64,000 bases of DNA from CAZGAQ01 sp964523405 (lineage in GTDB: Bacteria > Planctomycetota > Phycisphaerae > UBA1845 > Fen-1342), in contig CAZGAQ010000019.1 in NCBI GenBank assembly GCA_964523405.1, positions 25,165-89,164 of the forward strand, in the 5' to 3' direction. The notes below the pieces were generated by a model. That model had not been told where the DNA came from. It saw only the letters and a program-made list of their open reading frames with translations, and made no database searches. Of the stretch, positions 15,320 through 23,604 are shown one piece after another. The first letter of the stretch is position 1; the number at the start of each line of letters is the position of its first letter. The position numbers and the translations under genes are program-made.

Positions 15320-16198
15320 ATGTCGGACATTACCGAACAACTGGTCGAACTGATCCGGTCGGCCTCGACGGACCTGTCGCCGGACGTGCAGGCCGCCCTG
15401 GAGGCGGCGGCGCAGGCGGAGCCGGAAGGCTCGGCCGCGCGCGGGGCGCTGGAGACGATCCTGAAGAACGTGGCGCTGTCGCGCGGCAGCGCCCGCCCGA
15501 TCTGCCAGGACACGGGCACGCCGATCTTCTACATCTGGAACCCCGTCGGCTGGTCGCAGCGCGAGCTGCTCAGGCAGGCGCGGCAGGCCGTGCGGATCGC
15601 CACCGAGCGGGCATATCTGCGGCCGAACGCGGTCGCGGCGCTGTCGGGCAAGAACTCGGGCGACAACACGGGCATCGACTTCCCCGCCGTGCACTTCGAG
15701 GAGTGGGGACACGACTACCTGCAGGTCGGCTTGCTGCTGAAGGGCGGCGGGTCGGAGAACTGCGGCAGCACGTACAGCATTCCGTCGGCGGAGTTCGAGG
15801 CCAGCCGGGACATCCGCGGGGTGCGCAAGGCGGTGCTCGATGCCGCGCACAAGGCGCAGGGCTTCGGCTGCGCGCCGGGCATCCTCGGCGTGGCCGTCGG
15901 CGGTGACCGGGGCAGCAGCATGCTCAAGGCGAAGGAGCAGCTCTTCCGGCCGCTGGGCGATCACAACGCCAGTGCGGAACTGGACGAGCTGGAGAAGCAG
16001 CTCTGCCGCGAGATCAACGAGTTGGGCATCGGGCCGATGGGTTTTGGCGGCAAAACGACGGTGCTGGCCGTGAAGCTGGCGGAGCTGCACCGGGTGCCGG
16101 CGTCGTTCTTTGTGTCGATCGCGTACATGTGCTGGGCGGATCGGCGGAAGGTGATGACGATTCGGGACCGGAATATCGCGATCCTGGCGGCGCGCTGA
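15320..16198 (+). CDS. class I fumarate hydratase, alpha subunit
   Basis: Iron-sulfur hydratase subunit converting fumarate to malate in the TCA cycle, together with the next gene. The 292-residue protein matches the N-terminal half of one-chain class I fumarase/tartrate dehydratase: ICQDTGTPIFYIW with C62, GKNSGDNTG, ENCGSTY, GFGCAPGILGVAVGGDRGSS with C184, and IAYMCWADRR with C271. C62, C184 and C271 are the likely [4Fe-4S] ligands by spacing. The start at ATG 15320 is chosen because GAGG lies just upstream; a GTG two codons earlier is possible. Tartrate dehydratase cannot be fully excluded, but TCA context (sdh present) favours fumarase. Confidence 0.9.
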   Translation: MSDITEQLVELIRSASTDLSPDVQAALEAAAQAEPEGSAARGALETILKNVALSRGSARPICQDTGTPIFYIWNPVGWSQRELLRQARQAVRIATERAYLRPNAVAALSGKNSGDNTGIDFPAVHFEEWGHDYLQVGLLLKGGGSENCGSTYSIPSAEFEASRDIRGVRKAVLDAAHKAQGFGCAPGILGVAVGGDRGSSMLKAKEQLFRPLGDHNASAELDELEKQLCREINELGIGPMGFGGKTTVLAVKLAELHRVPASFFVSIAYMCWADRRKVMTIRDRNIAILAAR

Positions 16199-16211
16199 CG
16201 GAGGTTGCGTG

Positions 16212-16829
16212 ATGTCGAAGAAGCTGACGATTCCGCTGGATGAGAAGTCCGTGCGGAAGCTGAAGATCGGGGATCAGGTGCTGCTGAGCGGCGTGATGTT
16301 TACGGGGCGGGACGCGGCGCACAAGTACATGGTGGAGAAGTTCATCAAGGGCAAGTGCCCGGAAGGCGAGCGCGGCGTATACGACGTGCTGCAGCGCGGA
16401 CTGAAGGGCGGGGTGATTTATCACTGTGGGCCGGTGGTGCGCAAGTGCGAGGACGGCCAGTGGCAGTTTGTTGCCGCCGGGCCGACGACGAGCATTCGCG
16501 AGGAGCCGTACGAGGCGGCCGTCATCGAGCATTTCGGGCTGCGGGCGGTGATCGGCAAAGGCGGCATGGGTGAGCGGACGCTGGCGGCGTGCGCCAAGCA
16601 CGGCGCGGTATACCTGCACGCGATCGGCGGCGCGGCGACGCTAATCGCCGAGAGCGTGAAGGAAGTGCAGGACGTGCACAAGCTCGACTTCGGCGTGCCG
16701 GAGGCGCTGTGGCAGATACGGGTCGAGGACTTCCCGTGCGTCGTGACGATGGACAGCCACGGGCAGAGCCTGCACGCGCAGGTCGAGAAGGCATCGAAGG
16801 ACAAGCTGGTGAAGCTGTTGGGGGCGTGA
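16212..16829 (+). CDS. class I fumarate hydratase, beta subunit
   Basis: C-terminal-domain partner of the two-subunit class I fumarase, 205 residues. Landmarks are GDQVLLSGVMFTGRDAAHKYM near the N-terminus, YHCGPVV, the AAGPTTSIREEPYE motif, IGKGGMGERT and AVYLHAIGGAA, all typical of the beta domain that binds substrate carboxylates. It begins 13 bp after the alpha-subunit stop with a GGAGG site, so the two are co-translated. It ends KLVKLLGA. The same fumarase/tartrate dehydratase caveat applies as for the alpha subunit. Confidence 0.9.
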   Translation: MSKKLTIPLDEKSVRKLKIGDQVLLSGVMFTGRDAAHKYMVEKFIKGKCPEGERGVYDVLQRGLKGGVIYHCGPVVRKCEDGQWQFVAAGPTTSIREEPYEAAVIEHFGLRAVIGKGGMGERTLAACAKHGAVYLHAIGGAATLIAESVKEVQDVHKLDFGVPEALWQIRVEDFPCVVTMDSHGQSLHAQVEKASKDKLVKLLGA

Positions 16830-17177
16830 GGCCGCGGCAATCGGGAGCGTGGCGGCTGCAAGGCAGAGCCTTGCTGTGGCGCATCTGGTAAGGTGCGAGA
16901 TATCAGGCACGGCGGCCTGACGCTAGGGCGGAGGCGGGCGAGACGCCCACCCCACCCTTAATGGGGGACCAACGCTACGCGTCGTCGGGCACCCCTCACA
17001 TTCGTTTGGGGCAGGCAGCGCACAAACAAGGGGTGGCCGCACGAGTCGGCCACCCCAGGTTCCACCATTCTGCAGGGGAGCGTCGCCCGACGTAAGTCGT
17101 CCGGTGCGACATGGGCCACCCGAAGTCCCGCGCGACGCTCCCGGAAGCGGCCGGACGTAGCGGCCGGTGGGCGGGGC
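16830..17177. other. 348-bp repeat-rich gap between convergent genes
   Basis: No gene. It holds a REP-like hairpin (16903-16925), the motif GACGCCCACCCCACCCT (16942-16958), whose reverse complement lies inside the CTAG element near 3742-3758, a 9-bp hairpin GGGGTGGCC/GGCCACCCC (17030-17056), and an 11-bp inverted repeat with arms at 17076-17086 and 17132-17142. Confidence 0.6.
16903..16925. repeat. REP-like hairpin, TCAGGC type
   Basis: TCAGGC (16903-16908), a 6-nt loop and GCCTGA (16915-16920) are followed by CGCTA. It matches the family at 49905-49930, 50895-50920 and 61399-61420 in stem sequence, loop length and flank. Confidence 0.55.
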
Positions 17178-17840
17178 TTAGCGCCGCCGTGCGAACAGCA
17201 GGCTGAGGCCGACGAGGGCGAGAGCCGCGGGCTCGGGGACGAGGGTCCCGTCGATCTGCAGGTTGTCGATGTACATTTCGCCGTTGGAAGCGGGGAAGGC
17301 GCCGGCCTGCATGACGATCTCGACGTAGGCGGAGTAGGCGTCGTTCGGGGCCGCGCCGAACGCCGGGACCGTCAGCGTGGCGGTCGAGTAGCTGCGCCAG
17401 GCCAGGTTGGTGTCGGTGAAGTTGCGCCAGCCGGTGTTGGCGACGATGCCGCCGGCGCTGTTGAGAATGCGCAGGGTGTAGATGCCGTTGCCGCCGTCGC
17501 CGTAGTTCACCGCGGCATCGAGGGTCATGGAGAGCGTGGTGCCGGGCTGCAGCGACGCGGGGTTGACGTCGTTGCGGGAGTTCTGGTTGATCCCGGCGGT
17601 CCCGCCGATGCCGGTGCCGCCGGCGGCGAGGATGTGGTGGGACCAACTCCCGAATTCCACGAGCGCCGTGCTGCGCTCGGAGACAGAGGTCGGGCCACCG
17701 CTAGCCCATTCCGTCCACATGGCCGAGTCGGTCGCACTCGTGCCGGCCACTTCAAAGCCGCCGTTGCCTTCGACCGGCGCCGCATTCGCACTGACCGCCA
17801 GAGCAACCGCCACGAAACTGATGATCGCGAACTTACGCAT
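17178..17840 (-). CDS. PEP-CTERM sorted secreted protein
   Basis: A 220-residue exported protein. A signal peptide (1-20, ending SANAA) precedes a beta-rich body of the carbohydrate-binding-module kind (GNGGFEVAG, YIDNLQIDGT). It ends with a PEP-CTERM anchor: VPEPAALALVGLSLLFARRR, i.e. the PEP motif, one hydrophobic helix and a terminal Arg cluster, the signal read by exosortase. No exosortase is in this window. The ATG at 17840 is set by an AAAGGAGAGG ribosome site. It sits 194 bp after the GH16 gene on the same strand and may act with it on extracellular polysaccharide, by inference. Confidence 0.85.
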   Translation of the reverse strand: MRKFAIISFVAVALAVSANAAPVEGNGGFEVAGTSATDSAMWTEWASGGPTSVSERSTALVEFGSWSHHILAAGGTGIGGTAGINQNSRNDVNPASLQPGTTLSMTLDAAVNYGDGGNGIYTLRILNSAGGIVANTGWRNFTDTNLAWRSYSTATLTVPAFGAAPNDAYSAYVEIVMQAGAFPASNGEMYIDNLQIDGTLVPEPAALALVGLSLLFARRR

Positions 17841-17878
17841 GGCTCCTCTCCTTTCGGGTTTCCATGCCTCTCCTCGTA

Positions 17879-17905
17879 CAGGGCACAAAACCATTCTGTG
17901 CCCTG
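17879..17905 (-). terminator. hairpin between the GH16 and PEP-CTERM genes
   Basis: CAGGGCACA (17879-17887) and TGTGCCCTG (17897-17905) form a perfect 9-bp stem with a 9-nt loop. It lies 130 bp past the GH16 stop and about 40 bp before the PEP-CTERM start. It may terminate the first transcript or stabilise the second. Confidence 0.4.
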
Positions 17906-18034
17906 ACCATTCCCGAACAAAAGGCACCCAGCGGTGCCCCGATCGCGCCCCGGGCCGCACGCGGCGGCCCGAGCGGTCCCCACCTTCGTTGTCCCCCGCT
18001 CCACCCTCTCCCGAGTCACTCGACCGCGCCGGGG

Positions 18035-20131
18035 TCAATTGCCGCCGGTGTAAGCCACCTGAAAGGCAGCGAAGTCGGCGAGGTCCACGTCGTCGTCCGC
18101 ATTCAGGTCGGCGTGGGCGAAATCCACCGCGCTCACCGTGGGCGGGGGGATGGTGACGCCCGGGCCAACGAGGCAGGGGGCCCAGCGCAGGAAGTCGTAC
18201 CACGCTACGTAGCCGTCGCCGGTGAGATCGCCGGCGCCGCCGGGCACCAGCGCCGTGCCGCCGTCAAGGAAGCAGACGTCGTCGATCTCGATGTTGGTGA
18301 TTGGGCCCGCCGTGCCGAGCAACTCAAAGAACTGGCTGATGTCGGTAAGATCGACACCGCCGAAATCCGACATGGGGATTTCCACGACGTGCCACTGCCC
18401 ATCGCGCACGAAGCCGTACGGATCGGCGCCACTGGCGAACGTGATCCACCTCTGGCCGATGTCGTTGACGGTGCCGCTCTTCATGCCGATCTGGAACGTC
18501 TGCGTGGAGGTCGTCTTCAGCGCACAGTGGAGGCGGCTGGTGGGGTAACGGAACGCGCTGAGGTTGTACTTGACGCGCGGCGTGAGGGCGGCGCCGAACC
18601 AGTTCAGGCCGGGCGTCGAAGTCAGCGCGAAACAGGTCGTGCCTTCATACGGATGCGGTGTGGTGGTGATGAGCGTGTTTTCCCAGATGTAGAAGTCCTG
18701 GTCGAGTCCGAGGACGGCTTCGCCGGCCGTCATGTGGGCCGGGTTCTCGGTGAACACGCCGAAGCTGCCGTTTTGCGGCGCGGGGCGCGGCACACTGGGC
18801 GTCCAGTACACGTTGTCGAGGGCGAAATCGCAGGCCGCCGCCGGGGCCTCGCCCTTGATCATGAAGATCTGCTTGATCGTGGCGTAGTCGACGTTGCCGA
18901 AGCGGGCGGCCGGGATGACGACCTCGTGCCACTGCCCGTCGCGCACCAGGCCAAACTGCTCGCCCGTGGCGGTCAGGCTGATCCAGCCTTCGCCGGCCGC
19001 GGAACTGGCGATGCCGACGCCAAAGGTGTGGGAGGAGGTGGTCTTCATGTGGAAGTGCAGGGCGCCGTCGGCGTAGTTCGACATGTTGCGGTCCGCCAGG
19101 CAGAACACGCCCATGCCGAACCAGTTGCCCGCGTTGGCGTGGCAATTCCACACCTCGGCGCCCTCAAACGGCCCCGTGGCCGCGATCGTGAGGTTGTTCC
19201 AGATGTACAGCTCGCTGTCGATGCCGTACGCGACGGCGTTGTTGACGGGGGTGGCTTCGGTGAACACGCCGAAGTTGCCGGTCTCGGCCGTGTCGGCGCC
19301 GCGGGTCAGCTCGGTGTAGCCGTTGTCGTAGAGGCGCAGGTAGTCGATGTACATTGGGGCGGGAAACGGGGCGGTGATCTGGGCGGGGTCGGTGATCTGC
19401 ACGAAGTTGATCCCGCCGACCGCCAGATTCAGGACAATGAACATCGGTTGGTGGAATTCTTCCAGCGAGGCATTGGGATCGGTGATGCCCATCTGCCAGA
19501 ACGGGGCGCCGTCGAGCGACGCGGTCAACATCTGCGGCGTCCAGTCCAGGGCGTAGGTGTGGTACGCGTCGTTGAGGTTGAAGAAGACGTTGAGGTTGTT
19601 GCCGTAGCTGGCGTAGGAGTTGTTGTAATCCCAGTGCGCGGCGGCGAAGACCCGGCGATTCACGACGCCGGCCGTAATCGCGTCTTTGTGGCCCATCTCC
19701 AGGATGTCGACCTCCCCGCACTTCGGCCAAGTCTGCTGGCCGATGTTTTGTCCGAGCAACCAGAAGGCGGGCCACAGGCCGTTCTGCAGGTTGGGGATCT
19801 TCACACGGGCTTCCAGGTGCCCGTAGCGGAATGCCAGCCGCCCGTGCGTTTTGAGGCGAGCGGAGGTGAACAGCTTGCCGCTGTACGACTCGCGACGGGC
19901 GGTGATGACCAGGCTGCCGTTTTGAATCGAGACGTTTTCCGGGCGGGCCGAATAGAACTGCAGCTCCTGATTGCCGAAGCCGCTGCCGCCCACGTCGTAG
20001 GTCCAAGTGCTGGTATCGAGAGTGGGACCGTTGAACTCCTCGGCCCAGATGGGCACCTGGGCGGAGAGAAGGGCGGAGCCGCAGGTGACAAGGACGATCA
20101 GGGCCGCTGTAGCGGAGGTTGTGAGGCGCAT
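18035..20131 (-). CDS. modular secreted GH16 glucanase with two repeat domains and dockerin-like tail
   Basis: Endo-acting family 16 glycoside hydrolase (laminarinase/licheninase/agarase group), 698 residues. Signal peptide 1-24 (ending LLSA). The catalytic beta-sandwich (about 26-265) has the GH16 signature EVDILEM at 140-146, with E140 as nucleophile and E145 as acid/base. Two homologous modules of about 160 residues follow (about 285-445 and 455-620). Each begins with a FGVFTE phrase, continues through YIWNN/YIWEN and a VRDGQWH phrase, and ends with a DNVYW or DDVCF type strand; they look like carbohydrate-binding modules. The tail (about 630-698) has two Asp-rich calcium loops (GDLTGDGYVAWYDFL and ADLNADDDVDLADF), a dockerin-like pair. 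LacI-type operators lie upstream. Confidence 0.9.
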   Translation of the reverse strand: MRLTTSATAALIVLVTCGSALLSAQVPIWAEEFNGPTLDTSTWTYDVGGSGFGNQELQFYSARPENVSIQNGSLVITARRESYSGKLFTSARLKTHGRLAFRYGHLEARVKIPNLQNGLWPAFWLLGQNIGQQTWPKCGEVDILEMGHKDAITAGVVNRRVFAAAHWDYNNSYASYGNNLNVFFNLNDAYHTYALDWTPQMLTASLDGAPFWQMGITDPNASLEEFHQPMFIVLNLAVGGINFVQITDPAQITAPFPAPMYIDYLRLYDNGYTELTRGADTAETGNFGVFTEATPVNNAVAYGIDSELYIWNNLTIAATGPFEGAEVWNCHANAGNWFGMGVFCLADRNMSNYADGALHFHMKTTSSHTFGVGIASSAAGEGWISLTATGEQFGLVRDGQWHEVVIPAARFGNVDYATIKQIFMIKGEAPAAACDFALDNVYWTPSVPRPAPQNGSFGVFTENPAHMTAGEAVLGLDQDFYIWENTLITTTPHPYEGTTCFALTSTPGLNWFGAALTPRVKYNLSAFRYPTSRLHCALKTTSTQTFQIGMKSGTVNDIGQRWITFASGADPYGFVRDGQWHVVEIPMSDFGGVDLTDISQFFELLGTAGPITNIEIDDVCFLDGGTALVPGGAGDLTGDGYVAWYDFLRWAPCLVGPGVTIPPPTVSAVDFAHADLNADDDVDLADFAAFQVAYTGGN

Positions 20132-20302
20132 GCTTTCCCTTCCGTGATGGCGAGTGCAGCCGGTTCGGTGTTGGTGGGGGCGAATTCCCCGGGTGTTGTT
20201 GTTTGCGGACAACCGGGCGGCGCCCCAGTGAGCGTGGGGTGGTGTGCGATCGGGCCGGCGATATTGCGGCGACAGAGCACGCCAGAGTCCCTGGAGGTGG
20301 CC

Positions 20303-20327
20303 TGAAACTGTTTCGTGAAACTGTTCC
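20303..20327. promoter_or_regulatory. tandem LacI-type operators upstream of the GH16 gene
   Basis: TGAAACTGTTTC and TGAAACTGTTCC occur in tandem with a 13-bp period. GAAAC-T-GTTTC is a perfect 5-1-5 palindrome (20304-20314); the second copy (20317-20327) has one change. The form resembles operators of LacI-family sugar regulators. It lies about 175 bp upstream of the GH16 start. Confidence 0.55.
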
Positions 20328-20434
20328 AGATGGAAATGATACCGGATTCTGGGGGGAAAGGTCAAGTAAACCGGGCCTCTAGCTGGCTTCAGAGGGGTTA
20401 TGTGCGGGTTGTGGGGGCTGGATCGTCAAGAAAG

Positions 20435-20451
20435 ACTGTTTCTGAAACAGT
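20435..20451. promoter_or_regulatory. 17-bp palindrome ACTGTTTCTGAAACAGT
   Basis: A perfect 8-1-8 inverted repeat using the same half-site words (GTTTC, GAAAC) as the tandem operators 110 bp away, but with the half-sites in the opposite order. Probably a second site for the same regulator, which is not encoded nearby. Confidence 0.55.
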
Positions 20452-20612
20452 TGCACAGTATTGTGTTCGATAGCAAAAGAACTTCCGTCGCGCGCTTATC
20501 GGTCCTGGGTTTGCAGAGAAGGGCGGCTGCGGCATCCATGCTACGTGCTTTGCTCGCGGTTGACCCGGACTTCTTTGGGATGGGGCAGCTGCACGGCTGA
20601 GGTGGACGGGGA

Positions 20613-21143
20613 CTAGCGCAGGCCTGTGGCGGTCATGCGCAGCAGCTTGGCTCGGCGGCCGTAGGCGGGAAACTCATGCGCTTCATATCCGGACTCGCGC
20701 ATGCCGGCCGCCTTGTAGGCGGCAATGGCGGCGCGGTTCTCGGGGAAGACCACGAGCGTGACCTCGCGGGCCCGTTGCCGGTAGAAGGCCTGCCACAGGA
20801 GCAGGCGGGTGAGCTGCACACCGCAGCCGCGGCCGCGCTCGGTGGGTGCAATGATGAGGTGGCCGAGCCAGTAGGTTGCGTGCGCTTCGGCCAGCACGTT
20901 CAACTCGCCATAGCCGATGGGGTCGGGGCGGCCGACCTCGAAGAGCGAAAAGGGCTGGTGGCCAGGCGTTTGCCAGTGGAGTACTTCACGGGCGGTGAGG
21001 GGTGGGGGGGTACGCGGGGCGAGCCAGTAGGCTTCGCTCTCATCCCGGACCCACGACATCACCTCCTCCGCGTGGCGCGGGTCGAAGGGTTGTAGCCGGC
21101 AGACCGGCCGAACCTTGGAAGACGTCTGGGGGTTCGCGGCCAT
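20613..21143 (-). CDS. GNAT-family N-acetyltransferase
   Basis: A 176-residue acetyl-CoA-dependent acetyltransferase of the GNAT fold. The acetyl-CoA pyrophosphate loop is ERGRGCGVQL (about 105-114, the R/Q-x-x-G-x-G/A motif), followed by a helix LTRLLLWQAF and the C-terminal VVFPENRAAIAAYKAAGMRESG, the usual N-x-x-A-x-x-x-Y-x-x-x-G-F/M motif. Substrate cannot be read; the closest general class is the RimJ/RimL-like or small-molecule acetylases. Transcribed toward the GH16 upstream region, divergent from the methyltransferase gene. Confidence 0.88.
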   Translation of the reverse strand: MAANPQTSSKVRPVCRLQPFDPRHAEEVMSWVRDESEAYWLAPRTPPPLTAREVLHWQTPGHQPFSLFEVGRPDPIGYGELNVLAEAHATYWLGHLIIAPTERGRGCGVQLTRLLLWQAFYRQRAREVTLVVFPENRAAIAAYKAAGMRESGYEAHEFPAYGRRAKLLRMTATGLR

Positions 21144-21284
21144 GGACCTGTCCGCTCACGCGCGTGAAGCCGCCGCTGTCACGGGGTGTCCGTACGGGGC
21201 ACCGCCGGATCGCTGCCGCCGCTTCGGCAAGGTTATCTTAGCCGGTCACTCGCCTCGCTGTCACGCCAAAACTACACTGCGGGA

Positions 21285-21944
21285 ATGGAGCGATTTCGAG
21301 AATACGTCGTGCGCTGGGAGCGCGTCGAGGTGGGCGGGCGGGAGTACGAACTGCTGATGCCGGCCAATAGCGAGGCGTTGTTGGAGGATCCGCGCGTCCT
21401 GGCCCGGTTTGAACGCGACGAGTACATGCCGTACTGGGCGAACCTTTGGCCGGCAGCCAAGCTGCTGGCGCGGGAAGTAGCGGCGTGGCCGTTGGTGGCG
21501 CCGGGGGAGGTTTCGCCGGAGGTCGTGGAACTGGGGTGCGGGCTGGGCTTGGTGGGGTTGGTAGCTGCCCAGCGCGGTTATCGCGTCACCCTGAGCGATC
21601 ATGATGAGGATGCGCTGGCGTTCGCGGTCGAGAGTGCCCGGCGGAACGGGATTACTCCGCCGGCGACGCGGATACTGGATTGGCGCGAGACGTACGCGGA
21701 CGTGCGGCCGGAGCGGATTCTGGCGGCGGACGTGCTGTACGAGCAGCGGCATTTAGCGCCGCTGGCGGCGTTTGTGCGGGAGCATCTGGCGCTGGGGGGG
21801 TTCGCGTTGCTGGCCGATCCGGGGCGGGGGACGGCCGACCAGTTCCCGTGCGTCGCCGAGGCGGCGGGGCTGCGCATTGGCGTGCAGGTTGTGCCGGCCG
21901 TGGACGGCTGGTCGACGGGGCGGCTGTTTCGGGTGGAGCGCTAG
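21285..21944 (+). CDS. class I SAM-dependent methyltransferase (METTL/ETFB-lysine type)
   Basis: A 219-residue methyltransferase of the METTL group, which modifies protein lysines. Visible are the N-terminal MPYWANLWPAAKLLAREV, the SAM-binding motif I VVELGCGLGLVGLVAAQRG (about 87-105), the acidic end of strand 2 SDHDEDAL, and a post-motif LDWRETYADVRPERILAADVLYE. The W-x-x-x-LWP and DVLYE phrases are typical of the ETFB lysine methyltransferase/METTL21-like family. The start at 21285 is chosen because a TACACT -10-like box ends 6 nt before it. It is convergent with the sirtuin gene. Substrate unknown. Confidence 0.85.
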   Translation: MERFREYVVRWERVEVGGREYELLMPANSEALLEDPRVLARFERDEYMPYWANLWPAAKLLAREVAAWPLVAPGEVSPEVVELGCGLGLVGLVAAQRGYRVTLSDHDEDALAFAVESARRNGITPPATRILDWRETYADVRPERILAADVLYEQRHLAPLAAFVREHLALGGFALLADPGRGTADQFPCVAEAAGLRIGVQVVPAVDGWSTGRLFRVER

Positions 21945-21962
21945 GAATGTCGCGCGTTCAGA

Positions 21963-22706
21963 TCACGAAATGAGCTTGCGCCAGGCGCGCTCGATGCCGG
22001 TGAGGGCGTCGCGACAGCCTGTTCGCAGGCACACGTCGGCGAGGTGCGTGAGTTCGGTGGGCTGGGGGTTGATCTCGATGATGCGGGCGCCGTAGGCCTT
22101 GGCGGCATCCGCAAGCGAAGCGGCGGGTTGAACGACGCCGCTGGTGCCGATGACGACGAAGACGTCGCAGCGCTGGGCGGCGGCGAAGGCCTCCTCGATC
22201 GCGTCCACCGGCAGGGCTTCACCGAACCAGACGACGGCCGGGCGCAGACGCTTGGCGCAGAGCGGGCAGGCGGGTTCCGGGCCAAGGTCATCCAGGCTCT
22301 GCACGACATAGTCGCAGTACGTGCAGTTGGCGACGTCGAGGCGGCCGTGCAGTTCCAGGACGTGTCGTGAGCCGGCGCGGTGGTGCAGGCCGTCAATGTT
22401 CTGCGTGACGAGGGTGAAGTCTGGGACGCGCTGTTCCCACTCGGCGAGGACGCGATGGCCGTCATGGGGCTCGATCTGACGCAGCTTGGCGCGCCGGTCG
22501 CGGTACCAGGCCCAGACCTTGGCAGGATCGCGGCGGAAGGCCTGGGGTGTGGCGATGTCCTCGACGTTGACCTTGGACCACAGGCCGTCTTCGCCCCGGA
22601 AGGTCTCGACCCCGGACTCGACGGACATACCGGCGCCGGTGGAGACGCAGATGGCGCCGGCGGCGGCCAGGAGGCGGGCGGCGTGGGGGGTGGGTTCGCT
22701 GTCCAT
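21963..22706 (-). CDS. cobB: Sir2-family NAD-dependent protein deacylase
   Basis: A 247-residue sirtuin, removing acyl groups from lysines with NAD+ as co-substrate. All family motifs are present: the NAD-binding STGAGMSVESGVETFRG (about 22-38), TQNIDGLHHRAGS, the catalytic His in LELHG, a zinc-binding four-cysteine site CTYC ... CPLC, WFGEALP and the VVIGTSGVVQPAASL strand. The ATG at 22706 has a GGAGG site and begins immediately before the NAD fold. Divergent from phoU with a 76-bp gap holding both -10 boxes. cobB is used as a family label; the acyl preference is not known. Confidence 0.93.
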   Translation of the reverse strand: MDSEPTPHAARLLAAAGAICVSTGAGMSVESGVETFRGEDGLWSKVNVEDIATPQAFRRDPAKVWAWYRDRRAKLRQIEPHDGHRVLAEWEQRVPDFTLVTQNIDGLHHRAGSRHVLELHGRLDVANCTYCDYVVQSLDDLGPEPACPLCAKRLRPAVVWFGEALPVDAIEEAFAAAQRCDVFVVIGTSGVVQPAASLADAAKAYGARIIEINPQPTELTHLADVCLRTGCRDALTGIERAWRKLIS

Positions 22707-22726
22707 GTATACCTCCGCGTGCTGAT

Positions 22727-22759
22727 ATTGTACCGACCCTCGGCGCGCACCCCTATAAT
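22727..22759. promoter_or_regulatory. divergent -10 boxes for sirtuin and phoU
   Basis: TATAAT (22754-22759, plus strand) lies 23 bp before phoU. TACAAT (22727-22732 on the minus strand) lies 20 bp before the sirtuin ATG. Neither has a strong -35, so only the -10 elements are claimed. Confidence 0.45.
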
Positions 22760-22782
22760 GCGGCATCTCGGAAAGGACGCCT

Positions 22783-23451
22783 ATGACTGCGCATTTCGTC
22801 ACGCTGCTCGAGGATTTGCGGCGTCGCTCGCTGCGGATGGCCAGCCAAGTCGAGGACATGGTGCACGAAGCCTGCGAGGCGGTCTTCGAGGCGGACAAGG
22901 CGTTGGCGCTGCGGGTGATTCGGCGGGACGAGGAGGTCGATGCCGCCGAGGTGGAGGTGGAGGCGGAGGTGATTCGCCTGCTTGCCCTTTATCAGCCGGT
23001 GGGGATTGACCTGCGGCTGCTGTGCACGATCCTGAAGGTGAACAACAATTTGGAGCGGGTGGCCGACTGCGCGGTGAACGTGGCCGAGCGCGCGAGCCAC
23101 GGCGAACTGCAGGCGGCGGCGCGCGAGAATGCAGATCTGAAACGGCTGTGCCCGGTCGTGCGGCAGGCGCTGCGCAGCGCGGTGCAAGCGTATGCCCAGG
23201 ATGATGCGGAGCTGGCGCGGCGCGTCCGCGAGGACGACAACGCCCCAGATGCCCTATATCAGCAGATCATTCGCAAGATCGTGGCCACGGCCCCGACGGC
23301 ACCGGAGCGGATCGCCGCCCTGCTGGACGTATTGTCCGTGGCCAAGAATCTCGAGCGGATGGCCGATCACGCGACGAATATCGCGGAGGACGTAGTCTTC
23401 CTGAAGACGGGGGCGATCATCCGTCACCATCACGACGCCCCACCGGCCTGA
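22783..23451 (+). CDS. phoU: PhoU-type phosphate uptake regulator
   Basis: A 222-residue all-helical PhoU protein, which in phosphate-replete cells damps phosphate import or signalling. Two repeats of the three-helix PhoU bundle are visible: MVHEACEAVFEADKALALRVIRRDEEVD with VNNNLERVADCAVNVAER, and DDAELARRVREDDNAPDALY with VAKNLERMADHATNIAED. The N-x-E-R-x-x-D-x-x-x-N-I metal motif occurs in each. It is followed after 153 bp by the DUF47-pit pair, not by PstSCAB or PhoR/B. It may therefore control the Pit transporter here, by inference. Confidence 0.92.
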   Translation: MTAHFVTLLEDLRRRSLRMASQVEDMVHEACEAVFEADKALALRVIRRDEEVDAAEVEVEAEVIRLLALYQPVGIDLRLLCTILKVNNNLERVADCAVNVAERASHGELQAAARENADLKRLCPVVRQALRSAVQAYAQDDAELARRVREDDNAPDALYQQIIRKIVATAPTAPERIAALLDVLSVAKNLERMADHATNIAEDVVFLKTGAIIRHHHDAPPA

Positions 23452-23526
23452 GCCGTGCGCCGGCCGCCGGAACTCGCGGGCCCGCGGATGAGGGTCAGCT
23501 GCGCGGTCTTTTCGCGTCCAGCTTCC

Positions 23527-23555
23527 TTGGCACGTTCGGCCGGACGCGCTACAAT
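23527..23555 (+). promoter_or_regulatory. promoter of the DUF47-pit pair
   Basis: TTGGCA (23527-23532) and TACAAT (23550-23555) with 17-bp spacing, about 50 bp before the DUF47 start. The pair thus need not depend on phoU transcription. Confidence 0.6.
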
Positions 23556-23604
23556 CCGGCCCGTCACCCGCGCATCGCGGTCGCCAGGAACAAGGACACA
23601 GCCC

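Larger units (their letters stand above)
20132..20612. other. 481-bp non-coding region with operator repeats
   Basis: Upstream region of the GH16 gene, ending at the 3' end of the acetyltransferase gene. The only structure recognised is the set of GAAAC/GTTTC operators at 20303-20327 and 20435-20451. The frames here look non-coding. Confidence 0.5.

Noticed and set aside
15320..16829. L-tartrate dehydratase for the fumarase pair
   Set aside because: Not excluded by motifs, but no tartrate genes nearby and a TCA role fits better with sdhCAB in the window; kept as a caveat only.
17864..20305. 813-codon plus-strand frame opposite the GH16 gene
   Set aside because: Composition is Gly/Val/Arg-rich without domains; the GH16 gene on the other strand has an exact active-site signature.
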